This document shows positions 26,875-35,229 of a stretch of DNA of 64,000 bases, piece after piece. The DNA comes from Cryobacterium sp. Y82 (GTDB lineage: Bacteria > Actinomycetota > Actinomycetes > Actinomycetales > Microbacteriaceae): positions 62,001 to 126,000 of the forward strand of contig NZ_PJJJ01000033.1 of assembly GCF_002929495.1 (NCBI RefSeq). The letters are read 5' to 3'. How positions within the stretch are numbered: position 1 is the stretch's first letter; the number at the start of each line of letters is the position of its first letter. The translations under genes and the position numbers were made by a program. Below the pieces are notes generated by a model that saw only the letters and a program-made list of their open reading frames with translations, searched no databases and was not told the DNA's origin.

Positions 26875-27774
26875 CTACTCCGGCAGGGTGTAGCCGTCCT
26901 GCACGAGTATCGCCAGACCGTCGGCCCTGAGACTGGCCAGCGCGCGCTGCAATTGGGCCGGATCCGGCCAGAGCGTGCCGATTTCGGCATCCGTTACTGC
27001 ACGGTGGGTTGACCGCAATTCGGCCATGATGAGGCCGCGCACCTGCCGGTCACTTCCCTCGAATTTCTTCTGCACCGTTTTGCGGGTGCCGGTGTACTCG
27101 GGGTAGTCAGCGGCACGCCAGGCACATTCGTTCCGGATCGGGCACAGCTCACAGTGCGGGCTGCGGCTGGTGCAGACCACCGCGCCGAGCTCCATGATCG
27201 CGGCGTTGAACAGCGCCGCTTCCTGCACGCTCTGCGGCAGCAGCTGGCTCATGGCATCAAGGTCGCGGCCTCGACTGGGCGGCGAAGGCTCTCCGGCTCC
27301 AGCGATTGCACGGGCGATTACCCGGCGCGTGTTCGTGTCGACGACCGGATGCCGATGGCCATACGCAAACGCGGCCACCGCCCGCGCGGTGTAATCCCCG
27401 ATGCCGGTTAAGGCCAGCAGTTCGTCCAGGTCGGAGGGCACGACACCGCCGTGCAGCTCGGTGATCTGCACGGCTGCGGCGTGCAACCAGAGCGCGCGCC
27501 TCGGGTAGCCGAGGCTGGACCAGGCCCGCACCGCCTCGCTCGGCGGTACAGCGGCCAGAGCAGCCGGCGTGGGCCAGCGCGCCAGCCACTCCTCGAGCCG
27601 GGGAATGACTCGGTTCACCGGAGTCTGCTGCAGCATGAACTCGCTCACCAGGATGCCCCAGGCCCCGAATCCGTCGCGCCGCCACGGCAGGTCGCGCGCG
27701 TTCGCCACGAACCAGGCGTTGAGCGCGGCGCTGACGCTGGCCGCTTTCACGGGCGGAGAGGGTGTGACGTTCAT
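26875..27774 (-). CDS. mutY: A/G-specific adenine DNA glycosylase
   Basis: Removes adenine mispaired with 8-oxoguanine. The 299-residue protein has the MutY core: EFMLQQTPVNRVIPRLEEW, the helix-hairpin-helix LTGIGDYTARAVAAFA with catalytic aspartate in PVVDTNTRRV, and a 4Fe-4S cluster CTSRSPHCELCPIRNEC. It lacks a full C-terminal Nudix-like domain, as in other actinobacterial MutY proteins. The ATG at 27774 follows a TAGGTT box by seven bases, and its promoter overlaps that of the divergent gene at 27798. Confidence 0.94.
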   Translation of the reverse strand: MNVTPSPPVKAASVSAALNAWFVANARDLPWRRDGFGAWGILVSEFMLQQTPVNRVIPRLEEWLARWPTPAALAAVPPSEAVRAWSSLGYPRRALWLHAAAVQITELHGGVVPSDLDELLALTGIGDYTARAVAAFAYGHRHPVVDTNTRRVIARAIAGAGEPSPPSRGRDLDAMSQLLPQSVQEAALFNAAIMELGAVVCTSRSPHCELCPIRNECAWRAADYPEYTGTRKTVQKKFEGSDRQVRGLIMAELRSTHRAVTDAEIGTLWPDPAQLQRALASLRADGLAILVQDGYTLPE

Positions 27775-27781
27775 TCGTTCT

Positions 27782-27791
27782 AACCTAGGCT
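27782..27791. promoter_or_regulatory. Two overlapping divergent -10 boxes sharing CCTAGG
   Basis: The palindrome CCTAGG (27784-27789) is the core of TAGGTT on the minus strand (27787-27782, 7 bases before mutY ATG 27774) and of TAGGCT on the plus strand (27786-27791, 6 bases before ATG 27798). The two boxes share two base pairs, and the start codons are only 23 bp apart. Confidence 0.6.
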
Positions 27792-27797
27792 CGATTC

Positions 27798-28400
27798 ATG
27801 AAGCTGGTTTCCACACCGCGCACCGAATTTCTGCGCACCCTCGCCGCCGAGATCCTGCACAACTACGGCCGTGGCCGCACCATCATTGCCATCGACGGAC
27901 CGGATGCCGCTGCGCGCGCCGCCTTCGGCGACGACCTTGCCGCGGTGTTCCGAGAAGATGAACTGCACGTATTCCGGGCCAGCCTCCGCTATTTTCAGCA
28001 CTCCCGTGCCGAACAGCAGCGAATGGCTCCCGATACACCGGACCATCGCTACCGGGTCGGCTACGACTACTCGGCGCTTCGCCGGGTACTCGTCGAGCCC
28101 TTTCGCATGGGCGGCAGCACCGGCTTCGTCACCGAAGAGTTCGATCCCGATCGGGATACCTGGATTCAGCCGACCTGGCAGACCGCTCCCGCCGACGCCA
28201 TCCTGATCATCGACGGCGACTACATCAACCGGCCCGAACTGCACGGACTCTGGTTGTACAGCGTGCTGCTGGAAGGCGCAGCGGTGAACGATTCTGACCT
28301 GCGGTACCTCGCCGAGGTTCATCCGCGGGATATCGTGTCGGCCGTGGTCGACACGACCGACGAGGAGGCCCCGCGCCGCGTGTTGACGGATCGTTGCTGA
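27798..28400 (+). CDS. Uridine-kinase-like protein with a degenerate P-loop
   Basis: A 200-residue protein resembling the P-loop nucleoside/uridine kinase family. The first strand is present (GRTIIAIDGPDAA, about residues 31-43), but the Walker A lysine-threonine (normally IDGxxGAGKTT) is missing: the sequence reads IDGPDAAARAAFGDDLA. The second half looks conserved: RVGYDYSALRRVLVEPFR, the Walker-B-like AILIIDGDYINRPEL and a terminal hydrophobic/charged region. Inference: it cannot bind ATP in the normal way and is a pseudo-kinase or a decaying gene. It is divergent from mutY. Confidence 0.7.
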   Translation: MKLVSTPRTEFLRTLAAEILHNYGRGRTIIAIDGPDAAARAAFGDDLAAVFREDELHVFRASLRYFQHSRAEQQRMAPDTPDHRYRVGYDYSALRRVLVEPFRMGGSTGFVTEEFDPDRDTWIQPTWQTAPADAILIIDGDYINRPELHGLWLYSVLLEGAAVNDSDLRYLAEVHPRDIVSAVVDTTDEEAPRRVLTDRC

Positions 28401-28415
28401 CCGCTCGCTCGGCGC

Positions 28416-29408
28416 TTACCGGAACCGGGCCCAAACTTCGGCCGGGGTCAGGAACCGACCGCTCTGCTCGACCTCGTGCACGAGTTCGGTCAGCAGCGCG
28501 TTCACCGGTGCGGCCATGCCAGCTTCGCCTGCGGCGCGCACCACCGCTCCGTTGAGAAAATCAATCTCGGTGCGTTGGCCGCGCGCGAGGCTCTGCAGGG
28601 TCGACCCCTGGTTGGGCACCTTGCCCATCCGTGCACGCATCGACAGCGGCAACATTTGGCCGGCCCAGAGTGGCGCGACCGCAAACGCACGCAGCCGCCG
28701 GTGCGACAGGCCCTGCAGCGTTCCAAACCGAACCCCGTTAGCGAGGCCGACCCGCACGGTTTCGCGCATGCTCCGGGTCATCAAGCGGCGAAGGTTCGCC
28801 CGCCCGATCACCTCCTGCACGCTGAGCCCGGTGATGGCGGGCAGGGCGTTGAGCATATTCACGACGAGTTTGGTCCACTGGGCTCCGACGAAGTTGTCAC
28901 GGGTGAGGGTGGGGAGTGCAGCGTCAAGAACTGCCTGCCATCGCCGGGTCACCGCATCGACCGGGCCGGCGCCTCGCCCGAGATAGCTGGGCGCCGCCGT
29001 CGTCACGCGCACCCGGCCCGGCCCTTCATAGTGGGCGGCAATGATCGTGATGAGTCCGAAACATTCTGACTGCGGCAGCAGCCGCTCGGCCGTGGTGACC
29101 CCGTCGAGCCCGTTCTGCACGACGATCACCGGGGTGCCGTCGAGCACAGCGGAATTCTCGGCAATCGCCGCCGCAGCATCCTGTGCCTTGGTGCAGATCA
29201 GCGCGAGGTCGCACGGTTCGACCAGTCGTTCCACAGCCTGCGGCCGCGCAAACCGATCACCGTAGCCACCCGTCAAACGGATGCCTTCGGCCAGCACCGC
29301 CGGCAGCGCGGCCCCGCGCATGGTCACCACCAGATCGTGCCCCTGCAAAGCGAGCAGGCAGGCGAAGGTACTGCCCAGGGCGCCAGCGCCGATCACCGCG
29401 ATTCTCAC
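28416..29408 (-). CDS. Ketopantoate reductase family protein (ApbA/PanE)
   Basis: NAD(P)H-dependent oxidoreductase of 330 residues. The N-terminal Rossmann motif is IAVIGAGALGSTFACLLA, followed by LICTKAQDAAAA and IVVQNGLDG; the C-terminal helical domain includes WTKLVVNMLNALPAITG, which carries the catalytic lysine of the family. It may make pantoate for coenzyme A, but many paralogues reduce other 2-oxo acids, and no pan gene is adjacent. It is divergent from truB, with promoters for both in the 77 bp between them. Confidence 0.87.
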   Translation of the reverse strand: MRIAVIGAGALGSTFACLLALQGHDLVVTMRGAALPAVLAEGIRLTGGYGDRFARPQAVERLVEPCDLALICTKAQDAAAAIAENSAVLDGTPVIVVQNGLDGVTTAERLLPQSECFGLITIIAAHYEGPGRVRVTTAAPSYLGRGAGPVDAVTRRWQAVLDAALPTLTRDNFVGAQWTKLVVNMLNALPAITGLSVQEVIGRANLRRLMTRSMRETVRVGLANGVRFGTLQGLSHRRLRAFAVAPLWAGQMLPLSMRARMGKVPNQGSTLQSLARGQRTEIDFLNGAVVRAAGEAGMAAPVNALLTELVHEVEQSGRFLTPAEVWARFR

Positions 29409-29415
29409 GGCTCAC

Positions 29416-29421
29416 ATACTA
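29416..29421 (-). promoter_or_regulatory. -10 box (TAGTAT) for the ApbA/PanE-type gene
   Basis: TAGTAT on the minus strand, seven bases before GTG 29408; no ribosome site. Confidence 0.5.
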
Positions 29422-29472
29422 CGGGCCGGGGCTGGCCGTGCGATTCGCACCATGCCCCCAGTCACACGCTGA

Positions 29473-29478
29473 TATCCT
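29473..29478 (+). promoter_or_regulatory. -10 box (TATCCT) for truB
   Basis: TATCCT, then CAGCAG and GTG 29485: leaderless-type spacing of six bases. Confidence 0.55.
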
Positions 29479-29484
29479 CAGCAG

Positions 29485-30432
29485 GTGACCAGCGGCCTTC
29501 TACTCATTGACAAGGCGCAGGGCTGGACCAGCCATGACGCTGTCGCCCGAACCCGGCGTCTGGCCGGCACCCGTAAGGTCGGCCACGCCGGCACTCTCGA
29601 CCCCATGGCCACCGGACTGCTCGTCCTCGGTATCGACAGCTCGACCCGGCTGCTCACCTATGTCGTCGGCCTCGACAAGGAATACCTCGCGACCATCCGC
29701 CTCGGCCAGTCCACTACAACGGATGACGCGGAGGGCGACGAACTCACCCGCGCGAGCGCCGAGCAGGTCACCGCCATCAGTGCCGCGGCCGTTGCGGCCG
29801 GCATCACGGACCTCACCGGTGAGATCAGCCAGCAGCCGAGCGCGGTCAGCGCCATCAAGGTTGACGGCAAACGCGCCTACGCCCGGGTGCGCGCGGGCGA
29901 AGACGTACAGTTACCGTCCCGCCCGGTGACCGTGAGCGAGTTCGAACTGCGCTCCAGCACGCACGGAGACGGTTTTCTCGACCTCGAGGTGCGCGTCGCG
30001 TGCGCCTCTGGCACCTACATTCGCGCCCTGGCCCGCGACCTGGGCAGAGCGCTCGGCGTCGGCGGACACCTCACGGCGCTTCGCCGCACCCGCATCGGCC
30101 CGTTCCGCATCGAAAACGCCGCCACCCTCGAGCACATCGACGTCGTCGCGCAGCTCATTTCGCCAGCGGATGCTGCCACCCGCCTGCTTCCACGCCTCGA
30201 TCTGTCGAGAGAAGAGGCCATTGACCTCGGCCACGGCAAACGCATCGCCGTCGAGCGAGACCCCACCCGCACCGGACCGGTCGCCGCGATCGCTCCCGAT
30301 GGTCGACTGGTCGGACTGGTCGAATATCGCGGTGACCAGGCCAAGTCGCTGTTGAACTTCGCGCCAGATAAACCAGACACGCCAGATAAACCAGACACGG
30401 CAGACGCCAGCGAATCGACACCCACCCCATGA
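29485..30432 (+). CDS. truB: tRNA pseudouridine-55 synthase
   Basis: Forms pseudouridine 55 in the T-loop of tRNAs; 315 residues. The catalytic aspartate is in HAGTLDPMATGLLV (about residue 42), with KAQGWTSHDAVAR before it and SAIKVDGKRAYARVRAGE later. The C-terminal end is an unusual short tandem repeat (PDKPDT, twice) and Ser/Thr/Pro tail. It heads a unit truB, two small membrane genes, ribF; the next gene overlaps it by ATGA. Confidence 0.94.
   Translation: MTSGLLLIDKAQGWTSHDAVARTRRLAGTRKVGHAGTLDPMATGLLVLGIDSSTRLLTYVVGLDKEYLATIRLGQSTTTDDAEGDELTRASAEQVTAISAAAVAAGITDLTGEISQQPSAVSAIKVDGKRAYARVRAGEDVQLPSRPVTVSEFELRSSTHGDGFLDLEVRVACASGTYIRALARDLGRALGVGGHLTALRRTRIGPFRIENAATLEHIDVVAQLISPADAATRLLPRLDLSREEAIDLGHGKRIAVERDPTRTGPVAAIAPDGRLVGLVEYRGDQAKSLLNFAPDKPDTPDKPDTADASESTPTP
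30364..30399 (+). repeat. 18-bp exact tandem repeat, two copies, at the end of truB
   Basis: CCAGATAAACCAGACACG occurs at 30364-30381 and again at 30382-30399, adding six residues per copy without a frame change. It lies beyond the enzyme domain, so copy number could vary harmlessly. Confidence 0.85.
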
Positions 30433-30797
30433 TCGAATGGTTCACCTGGCTGCAACTGGCCATCGCCGTGCCCGGCGGACTACTCTGCGTAATCCTGGGC
30501 CTCGCCGGGCGGAAGCCCACCGACCTCTCCATGGGCGCGACCGCACTGGTGGAGTTGTTGTTGATCGTGCAGCTCGCGGCCGCAATCGCGGCGCCACTGG
30601 CCGGCAATCATGCCACCGGCAACCTGCTCGAGTTTTACACCTACCTGATCAGCGCCATTGCGCTACCAGTCGTGGCCGGATTCTGGGCGCTGGTGGAACG
30701 CAGCCGCTGGAGCACGGTCATCCTCGGGGTGAGCAGTCTCTCGGTCGCCGTCATGGTCTACCGCATGAACCAGATCTGGAACGTGCAGGGCAGCTGA
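30429..30797 (+). CDS. Small membrane protein of unknown function in the truB-ribF unit
   Basis: A 122-residue protein with four hydrophobic segments (LQLAIAVPGGLLCVILG, LVELLLIVQLAAAIAAP, FYTYLISAIALPVVAGFWAL, VILGVSSLSVAVMVYRM), with very short loops. No motif indicates activity. The position after truB is kept in related actinobacteria, where similar small integral membrane proteins occur; that is from general knowledge of the gene order. Its ATG overlaps the truB stop by 4 bp, so it is co-translated. Confidence 0.75.
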   Translation: MIEWFTWLQLAIAVPGGLLCVILGLAGRKPTDLSMGATALVELLLIVQLAAAIAAPLAGNHATGNLLEFYTYLISAIALPVVAGFWALVERSRWSTVILGVSSLSVAVMVYRMNQIWNVQGS

Positions 30798-30857
30798 CGC
30801 GGTTCCGGGTTCGCTGCGGATGCTGCAATAATTATTGAACCAGATGAATGCCGAGCA

Positions 30858-31313
30858 ATGACAAAATCCGAGACCACAGAGTCCGCCCCCTCCCGCCGGG
30901 TGAGTGGCATTGGCCGACTCCTCATTGCCGTCTATGGGGTGCTGGCCCTCGCGGCCACCGGGCGTTCCTTCGTTCAGATTGCCTCCGAGTTCGTGGATGC
31001 CCCGCTCGCATACTCACTGTCGGCCCTCGCCGCTGTCGTCTACATCGTTGCGACGGTTGCACTGATCAAGCGCAGTCCGCGCTGGTATCGCATTGCCTGG
31101 ATCACGATCAGCTTCGAACTGCTCGGCGTGCTCGTTGTTGGAACGTTGAGCCTGGTCGACCCTGCATTGTTCCAACATAAAACGGTCTGGTCGGTCTTCG
31201 GTCGGGGTTATGGTTTCGTTCCCCTCGTGCTGCCACTTCTGGGCATGTGGTGGCTCAGACGCCACCCGGTGTCGGTGGTCGCCGGCCGGGCGCTGCCAGA
31301 GGGGCGCGCATGA
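30858..31313 (+). CDS. Membrane protein of unknown function upstream of ribF
   Basis: A 151-residue protein with four predicted membrane segments and a cytoplasmic N-terminus (MTKSETTESAPSRRVSG). It overlaps ribF by 4 bp (ATGA). The sequence VYGVLALAATGRSFVQIA and the segment around WYRIAWITISFELLGVL are the best family marks, but the function is not known. It follows the previous small gene after 60 bp; that gap holds one copy of the octamer GCGGATGC. Confidence 0.75.
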   Translation: MTKSETTESAPSRRVSGIGRLLIAVYGVLALAATGRSFVQIASEFVDAPLAYSLSALAAVVYIVATVALIKRSPRWYRIAWITISFELLGVLVVGTLSLVDPALFQHKTVWSVFGRGYGFVPLVLPLLGMWWLRRHPVSVVAGRALPEGRA

Positions 31314-32257
31314 AAACTCTGTACGGTGTCGACTCGGTACCGAGCGCCTGGCCCGCCTCGGCCGTGAGCATCGGCAAGTTCGACGGTGTGCACGCCGGGC
31401 ACCGAGCGGTGATCGCCGAGCTCAAGGCCATCGCCGACCGTGAACAACTCTCGACCGTCGTTGTCACGTTTGACCGGAATCCGCTCGCCCTGCTCTCTCC
31501 AGCCACCTGCCCGAGCACGCTGGTCAGCGCAGAGCAGAAACTCAACCTGATCGCCGAGACCGGGGTCGATGCAACGTTGCTGCTCGAGTTCAACCACGCC
31601 CTCTCCAGCCTTCCACCTCGTGAATTCATCGAACGCATTCTGGTGACGGCGCTGCACGCCCGGTTTGTGCTGGTCGGTCGTGATTTTCGCTTTGGGGCGT
31701 CGGGCGCGGGCGATGTCGCCCTGCTCCGTGACCTCGGCGCCGAGTTCGGCTACGAGGTGCGCCTGATTGACGATGTGAAGCCCGACGGGCATCGCCGAGT
31801 GTCATCTACCTGGATCCGCGAGTTGCTCGGCAGCGGCGCGGTGACCGAGGCCGGCCGGTTGCTCGGCCACCTGCCAACCGTGCGCGGCGTCGTCGTGCAC
31901 GGTGCCGCGCGCGGCCGCGAGCTGGGATTTCCCACCGCCAACCTGTCGGCCGACTCCGACGGACTGATCCCCGCCGACGGCGTCTATGCCGGCTGGCTGA
32001 GCGATGCCGGATCGCGCTACCCGGCAGCCATTTCGGTGGGCAATAATCCCACCTTCGACGGCGTGGCCCAGAAGCAGGTCGAAGCGTACGTGCTCGACGA
32101 GGTCGATCTAGACCTCTACGACCACGTCGTGGAGGTATCGTTCGTAGAACGGATTCGCGGCATGGTCGCTTACTCGGGCATCGATCCGCTGATCGAGCAG
32201 ATCCGCGATGACGTTGCGCGGGTTCGAGTGATTCTGGGCCGCGAAAGCTCGCGCTAA
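31310..32257 (+). CDS. ribF: Bifunctional riboflavin kinase / FAD synthetase
   Basis: Makes FMN from riboflavin and then FAD; 315 residues. The N-terminal adenylyltransferase domain (about 1-165) has IGKFDGVHAGHRAV and VGRDFRFGASGAGD; the C-terminal kinase domain (about 185-310) has RGRELGFPTANL and DGVYAGW. The start ATG 31310 overlaps the stop of the upstream membrane protein; the in-frame codons back to 31247 are inside that gene. It ends the truB unit. Confidence 0.95.
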   Translation: MKTLYGVDSVPSAWPASAVSIGKFDGVHAGHRAVIAELKAIADREQLSTVVVTFDRNPLALLSPATCPSTLVSAEQKLNLIAETGVDATLLLEFNHALSSLPPREFIERILVTALHARFVLVGRDFRFGASGAGDVALLRDLGAEFGYEVRLIDDVKPDGHRRVSSTWIRELLGSGAVTEAGRLLGHLPTVRGVVVHGAARGRELGFPTANLSADSDGLIPADGVYAGWLSDAGSRYPAAISVGNNPTFDGVAQKQVEAYVLDEVDLDLYDHVVEVSFVERIRGMVAYSGIDPLIEQIRDDVARVRVILGRESSR

Positions 32258-32293
32258 TCGCCGGGTGAGCGTGCTGACGGCTTCGGGGTCATT

Positions 32294-32313
32294 CCCGGGG
32301 CAGTTTGCCCGGG
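32294..32313 (+). terminator. Small GC-rich hairpin after ribF
   Basis: CCCGGG and CCCGGG at 32294-32299 and 32308-32313 pair, extended by CA/TG, around a short loop. No T-run follows. It could also be an operator for the TetR gene starting at 32349. Confidence 0.35.
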
Positions 32314-32348
32314 TACGCTAGGCAGACCAATATTTTCCTGGGGGCTCC

Positions 32349-33002
32349 ATGTCACAACAAGCACGAGCAATAGAAACGCGGGCGGCGATAATCCGCGGCG
32401 CCGCGGAAGCTTTTGAGCAGCGCGGGTACGGAAGTACGTCACTCGCGCAGGTGAGTGCTGCCGCGGGGGTGACCAAAGGAGCACTGTACTTTCACTTCGA
32501 CTCCAAGGAGGCCCTCGCGGTCGCCATAATCGAAGCTCAGCACGAGAAATCGGTCAATGCCGGTCGTCAGCTGCTCGACGACAACATGCCGGGCCTCCGT
32601 GCCCTCGTTTCCATGTCCTATGAGCTGGCTCGCCAACTACGCGATGATCAGGTCGTCAGCGCCGGTGTGCGCCTGACCATCGAGGCCGTGAATTTCTCGA
32701 CGCCGGTGTCCGCGCCCTACCGGGACTGGATGGTCACCTGCGAGCAATTTTTGCGGCAGGGGATTGCCGACGGAGACGTAGCGCCAACGGTCGACGTGCC
32801 GGCCGCGGCACGGTTTTTCACTGCTGGTTTCACGGGGGTGCAGGTGGTCTCGGACGTGCTGACCGGGCGCAGCGACATCGACCAGCGTTTGAGCGAAATG
32901 TGGGCGTTGATACTGCCCGGCCTTGTTGCTCCCGAACGCTGGGACGACCTGAAGGATCTGGCCGCCGACGTGCAGCGGCAACGCGCCGCGGCTCTCCCGT
33001 AG
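32349..33002 (+). CDS. TetR family regulator, gamma-butyrolactone-receptor-like
   Basis: DNA-binding repressor of 217 residues. The HTH (about residues 10-55) reads AAAEAFEQRGYGSTSLAQVS followed by AGVTKGALYFHFDSKEALA; this GALYFHF..KEALA pattern and the helix ending AIIEAQHEKS are the marks of the ScbR/ArpA-type receptor subfamily known from Streptomyces. The C-terminal ligand pocket is less conserved. It lies just before an MFS transporter gene whose promoter overlaps its stop codon. No gamma-butyrolactone synthase (AfsA-like) gene is visible, so ligand and target are unknown. Confidence 0.88.
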   Translation: MSQQARAIETRAAIIRGAAEAFEQRGYGSTSLAQVSAAAGVTKGALYFHFDSKEALAVAIIEAQHEKSVNAGRQLLDDNMPGLRALVSMSYELARQLRDDQVVSAGVRLTIEAVNFSTPVSAPYRDWMVTCEQFLRQGIADGDVAPTVDVPAAARFFTAGFTGVQVVSDVLTGRSDIDQRLSEMWALILPGLVAPERWDDLKDLAADVQRQRAAALP

Positions 33003-33005
33003 ACT
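33000..33005 (+). promoter_or_regulatory. -10 box (TAGACT) for the MFS transporter gene
   Basis: TAGACT begins with the TAG stop codon of the TetR gene and is six bases before GTG 33012; initiation would be leaderless. Confidence 0.5.
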
Positions 33006-33011
33006 ATGTAA

Positions 33012-34235
33012 GTGAATATCGCCGTGTCCCGCCGACTGTGGCCGGGACGCGGCCTCGCCCTCCTGGGCATAATTCTGGTCGCCGCGAACCTGCGCACCGC
33101 CGTCGCCGCTCTCTCGCCGATCGTGGCCGAAATCAACGTCGACATCCCCCTCGGTTCGGTGTCGCTCGGAGTGCTCGGCATGCTTCCTCCGGTGTGCTTC
33201 GCCCTGTTCGGCATCTTCACCCCCATGATCACCCGGCGCCACGGCCTCGAAACACCCCTCGTGCTCGCCCTCGTCGCGATCCTGCTCGGTCACGTCACCC
33301 GCGGCCTGTCCGGCTCGATCACCATGCTCATCATCGGCAGCGTCATCGCGTTCGCCGGGCTCGGCATCGGTAATGTGCTGCTGCCTCCTCTGGTCAAGAA
33401 GTACTTCCCTGACCGGGTCGGGCTCGTGACAAGCCTCTACGTCACCGTGGTGTCCCTGAGTACCCTGGTACCGCCACTGATCGCGGTTCCGGTAGCGGAT
33501 GCCGCCGGCTGGCGCATCTCGCTGGGTATGTGGATGCTCCTCGCCCTCCTCGCCCTGGTGCCCTGGATCACCATGCTGGTGCGGCACCGCGCACGAACGC
33601 CCGGCCCGATCGTTGACGAGGCCGACGCCACCATTCTCGGGCGCCTCTGGAAGTCGTCACTCGCCTGGGCCCTCGCGGGGGTGTTCGCGGTCTCGTCGCT
33701 CAACGCCTACGCCATGTTCGCCTGGCTGCCGCAACTGCTCGTCGACACCGCCGGGGTGAGTCCCGCCCAGGCAGGAACGCTGCTGGCGGTCTATGCCAGC
33801 ATGGGCATCCCGTGCGCACTGATCATTCCGGCTCTCACCGCGCGCATGACCAATGTCGGGCCGCTCGTCTACGTCGGCGTGTTCGCGTTTGTCGCCGGTG
33901 ACCTCGGGCTGCTGTTGGCACCGGAGACCCTGACCTGGCTCTGGGTCAGTCTCGCCGGCCTCGGGCCACTGTTCTTTCCCCTCGCGCTCGTGCTCATCAA
34001 CCTGCGCACCCGCACTCACGCCGGTGCAGTGGCCCTCAGCAGCTTCGTGCAGAGCATCGGGTACACCCTGGGAGCGCTCGGGCCGCTGGTCTTCGGTCTG
34101 TTGCATGAACTCAGCGGCGGGTGGACCTGGCCGCTTACTTTTCTGCTGGCTACCGCGTTGGCCATCATCATCGCCGGCGCGGTGATCGGTCGTCCGCACA
34201 TGCTGGAGGACGATTTGACCCGTCCCACTGATTGA
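33012..34235 (+). CDS. MFS transporter of the CynX/NimT type
   Basis: Twelve-membrane-segment transporter, 407 residues. The opening LLGIILVAANLRTAVAALSPIV and the following GVLGMLPPVCFALFGIFTP are family marks of CynX/NimT (cyanate and nitroimidazole-type) transporters. The true substrate is unknown; members of this family move small anions or drugs out of the cell. It follows the TetR gene by 9 bp and might be its target, but it has its own -10 box and an opposing ROK gene lies 2 bp after it. Confidence 0.86.
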   Translation: MNIAVSRRLWPGRGLALLGIILVAANLRTAVAALSPIVAEINVDIPLGSVSLGVLGMLPPVCFALFGIFTPMITRRHGLETPLVLALVAILLGHVTRGLSGSITMLIIGSVIAFAGLGIGNVLLPPLVKKYFPDRVGLVTSLYVTVVSLSTLVPPLIAVPVADAAGWRISLGMWMLLALLALVPWITMLVRHRARTPGPIVDEADATILGRLWKSSLAWALAGVFAVSSLNAYAMFAWLPQLLVDTAGVSPAQAGTLLAVYASMGIPCALIIPALTARMTNVGPLVYVGVFAFVAGDLGLLLAPETLTWLWVSLAGLGPLFFPLALVLINLRTRTHAGAVALSSFVQSIGYTLGALGPLVFGLLHELSGGWTWPLTFLLATALAIIIAGAVIGRPHMLEDDLTRPTD

Positions 34236-34237
34236 GT

Positions 34238-35182
34238 TCAGGGCACAAGCTCGGCGCGGTGGATCAGTGCCGCGGCGCCGATCAGCGGGCCGTCGCCTGA
34301 CAAAGCAGACGGTAGCACTCGCACCCGGGTCGCATAGGCGAACTGCACCCGCCGGGCGATCGTTTCCCGTGCGAAATCGAGCAGGTCGGGCGTGACATTG
34401 GCGAAGCCACCACCGATAGTGACCACGTCGAGATCGAGCAGCGTCGCTGCAGAGGCAATGGCCTGACCGAGCGCGCGGCCGCTGCGCGTTACGGCAGCGA
34501 TAGCAATCGGGTCGGCGGTCGAGTAGGCCGCCGCGAGATCTTCTCCCGACTCGCCAGTGAATCCCCGCGTCCGTGCCCAGGCGACAGTTTTCGGCCCTGA
34601 CGCGATCGCTTCGATGCAGCCGACGCCGCCGCAGGCGCACGGATCGTCAAAGCCGCCGACCTCGATGTGGCCGATATGGCCGGCATTTCCGGTTGGCCCC
34701 GACACGGTGACCCCACCGAGAATCAGGCCGCCGCCGATGCCGGTCGAAACGATCATGCCCATCAGGTTGTCGACGCCTTTTCCTGCTCCCACCCAGTGTT
34801 CGGCAAGTGTGATGCAGAGCCCGTCCATACGCAAACGCACCGGCAGATCGGGAACGAGGGCGACGATGAGGTCCTTGAGGGGATATCCGCGCCAGACCGG
34901 AAGGTTTAACGGTGACACCGCCCCCTGCTGCAGGTGAATCGGCCCGGCACAGCCGATACCAACTCCAACCAGTGCCGCACCGGTGGGCAGGCTCAAGCGG
35001 GTCTGGTTTACCGCAGTTGTGAGCGCGACGGCGAGTTCTTCACTCGAAGCCCGCGCCCCGGTTGCAGCGCGGTGCCGACTGGAAGCGAGCACCACGCCGC
35101 GGTCGTCAACGAGGGCGGATTCGACCTTGGTACCCCCCACATCGACGGCGAGAACGAACCGGGGCGCTGAACTGCTGCTCAT
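34238..35182 (-). CDS. ROK family sugar kinase
   Basis: Cytoplasmic sugar kinase of 314 residues, likely a glucokinase-type enzyme. It shows the phosphate-binding DVGGTKVESALVDD (N-terminus), the substrate region GNAGHIGHIEVG, and the ROK zinc motif CACGGVGCIEAIASG. There is no N-terminal HTH, so it is a kinase, not a repressor. The start ATG 35182 is preferred over 35227, because DVGGTK then falls at the expected position near residue 13 and a TACGAT box lies six bases upstream. It is divergent from the SorC/DeoR-type regulator of the deoC operon; sharing a control region is plausible. Confidence 0.9.
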   Translation of the reverse strand: MSSSSAPRFVLAVDVGGTKVESALVDDRGVVLASSRHRAATGARASSEELAVALTTAVNQTRLSLPTGAALVGVGIGCAGPIHLQQGAVSPLNLPVWRGYPLKDLIVALVPDLPVRLRMDGLCITLAEHWVGAGKGVDNLMGMIVSTGIGGGLILGGVTVSGPTGNAGHIGHIEVGGFDDPCACGGVGCIEAIASGPKTVAWARTRGFTGESGEDLAAAYSTADPIAIAAVTRSGRALGQAIASAATLLDLDVVTIGGGFANVTPDLLDFARETIARRVQFAYATRVRVLPSALSGDGPLIGAAALIHRAELVP

Positions 35183-35188
35183 GTATTG

Positions 35189-35194
35189 ATCGTA
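35189..35194 (-). promoter_or_regulatory. -10 box (TACGAT) for the ROK kinase gene
   Basis: TACGAT on the minus strand is six bases before ATG 35182; this fixes the start in a leaderless model. Confidence 0.5.
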
Positions 35195-35229
35195 CTGGGC
35201 GCGATCGTGGCCGCTTTTTAGGGCCAAAG

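Noticed and set aside
35183..35227. Longer N-terminus for the ROK kinase (start at 35227)
   Set aside because: The extra residues contain no homology, and the -10 box with leaderless spacing supports ATG 35182.
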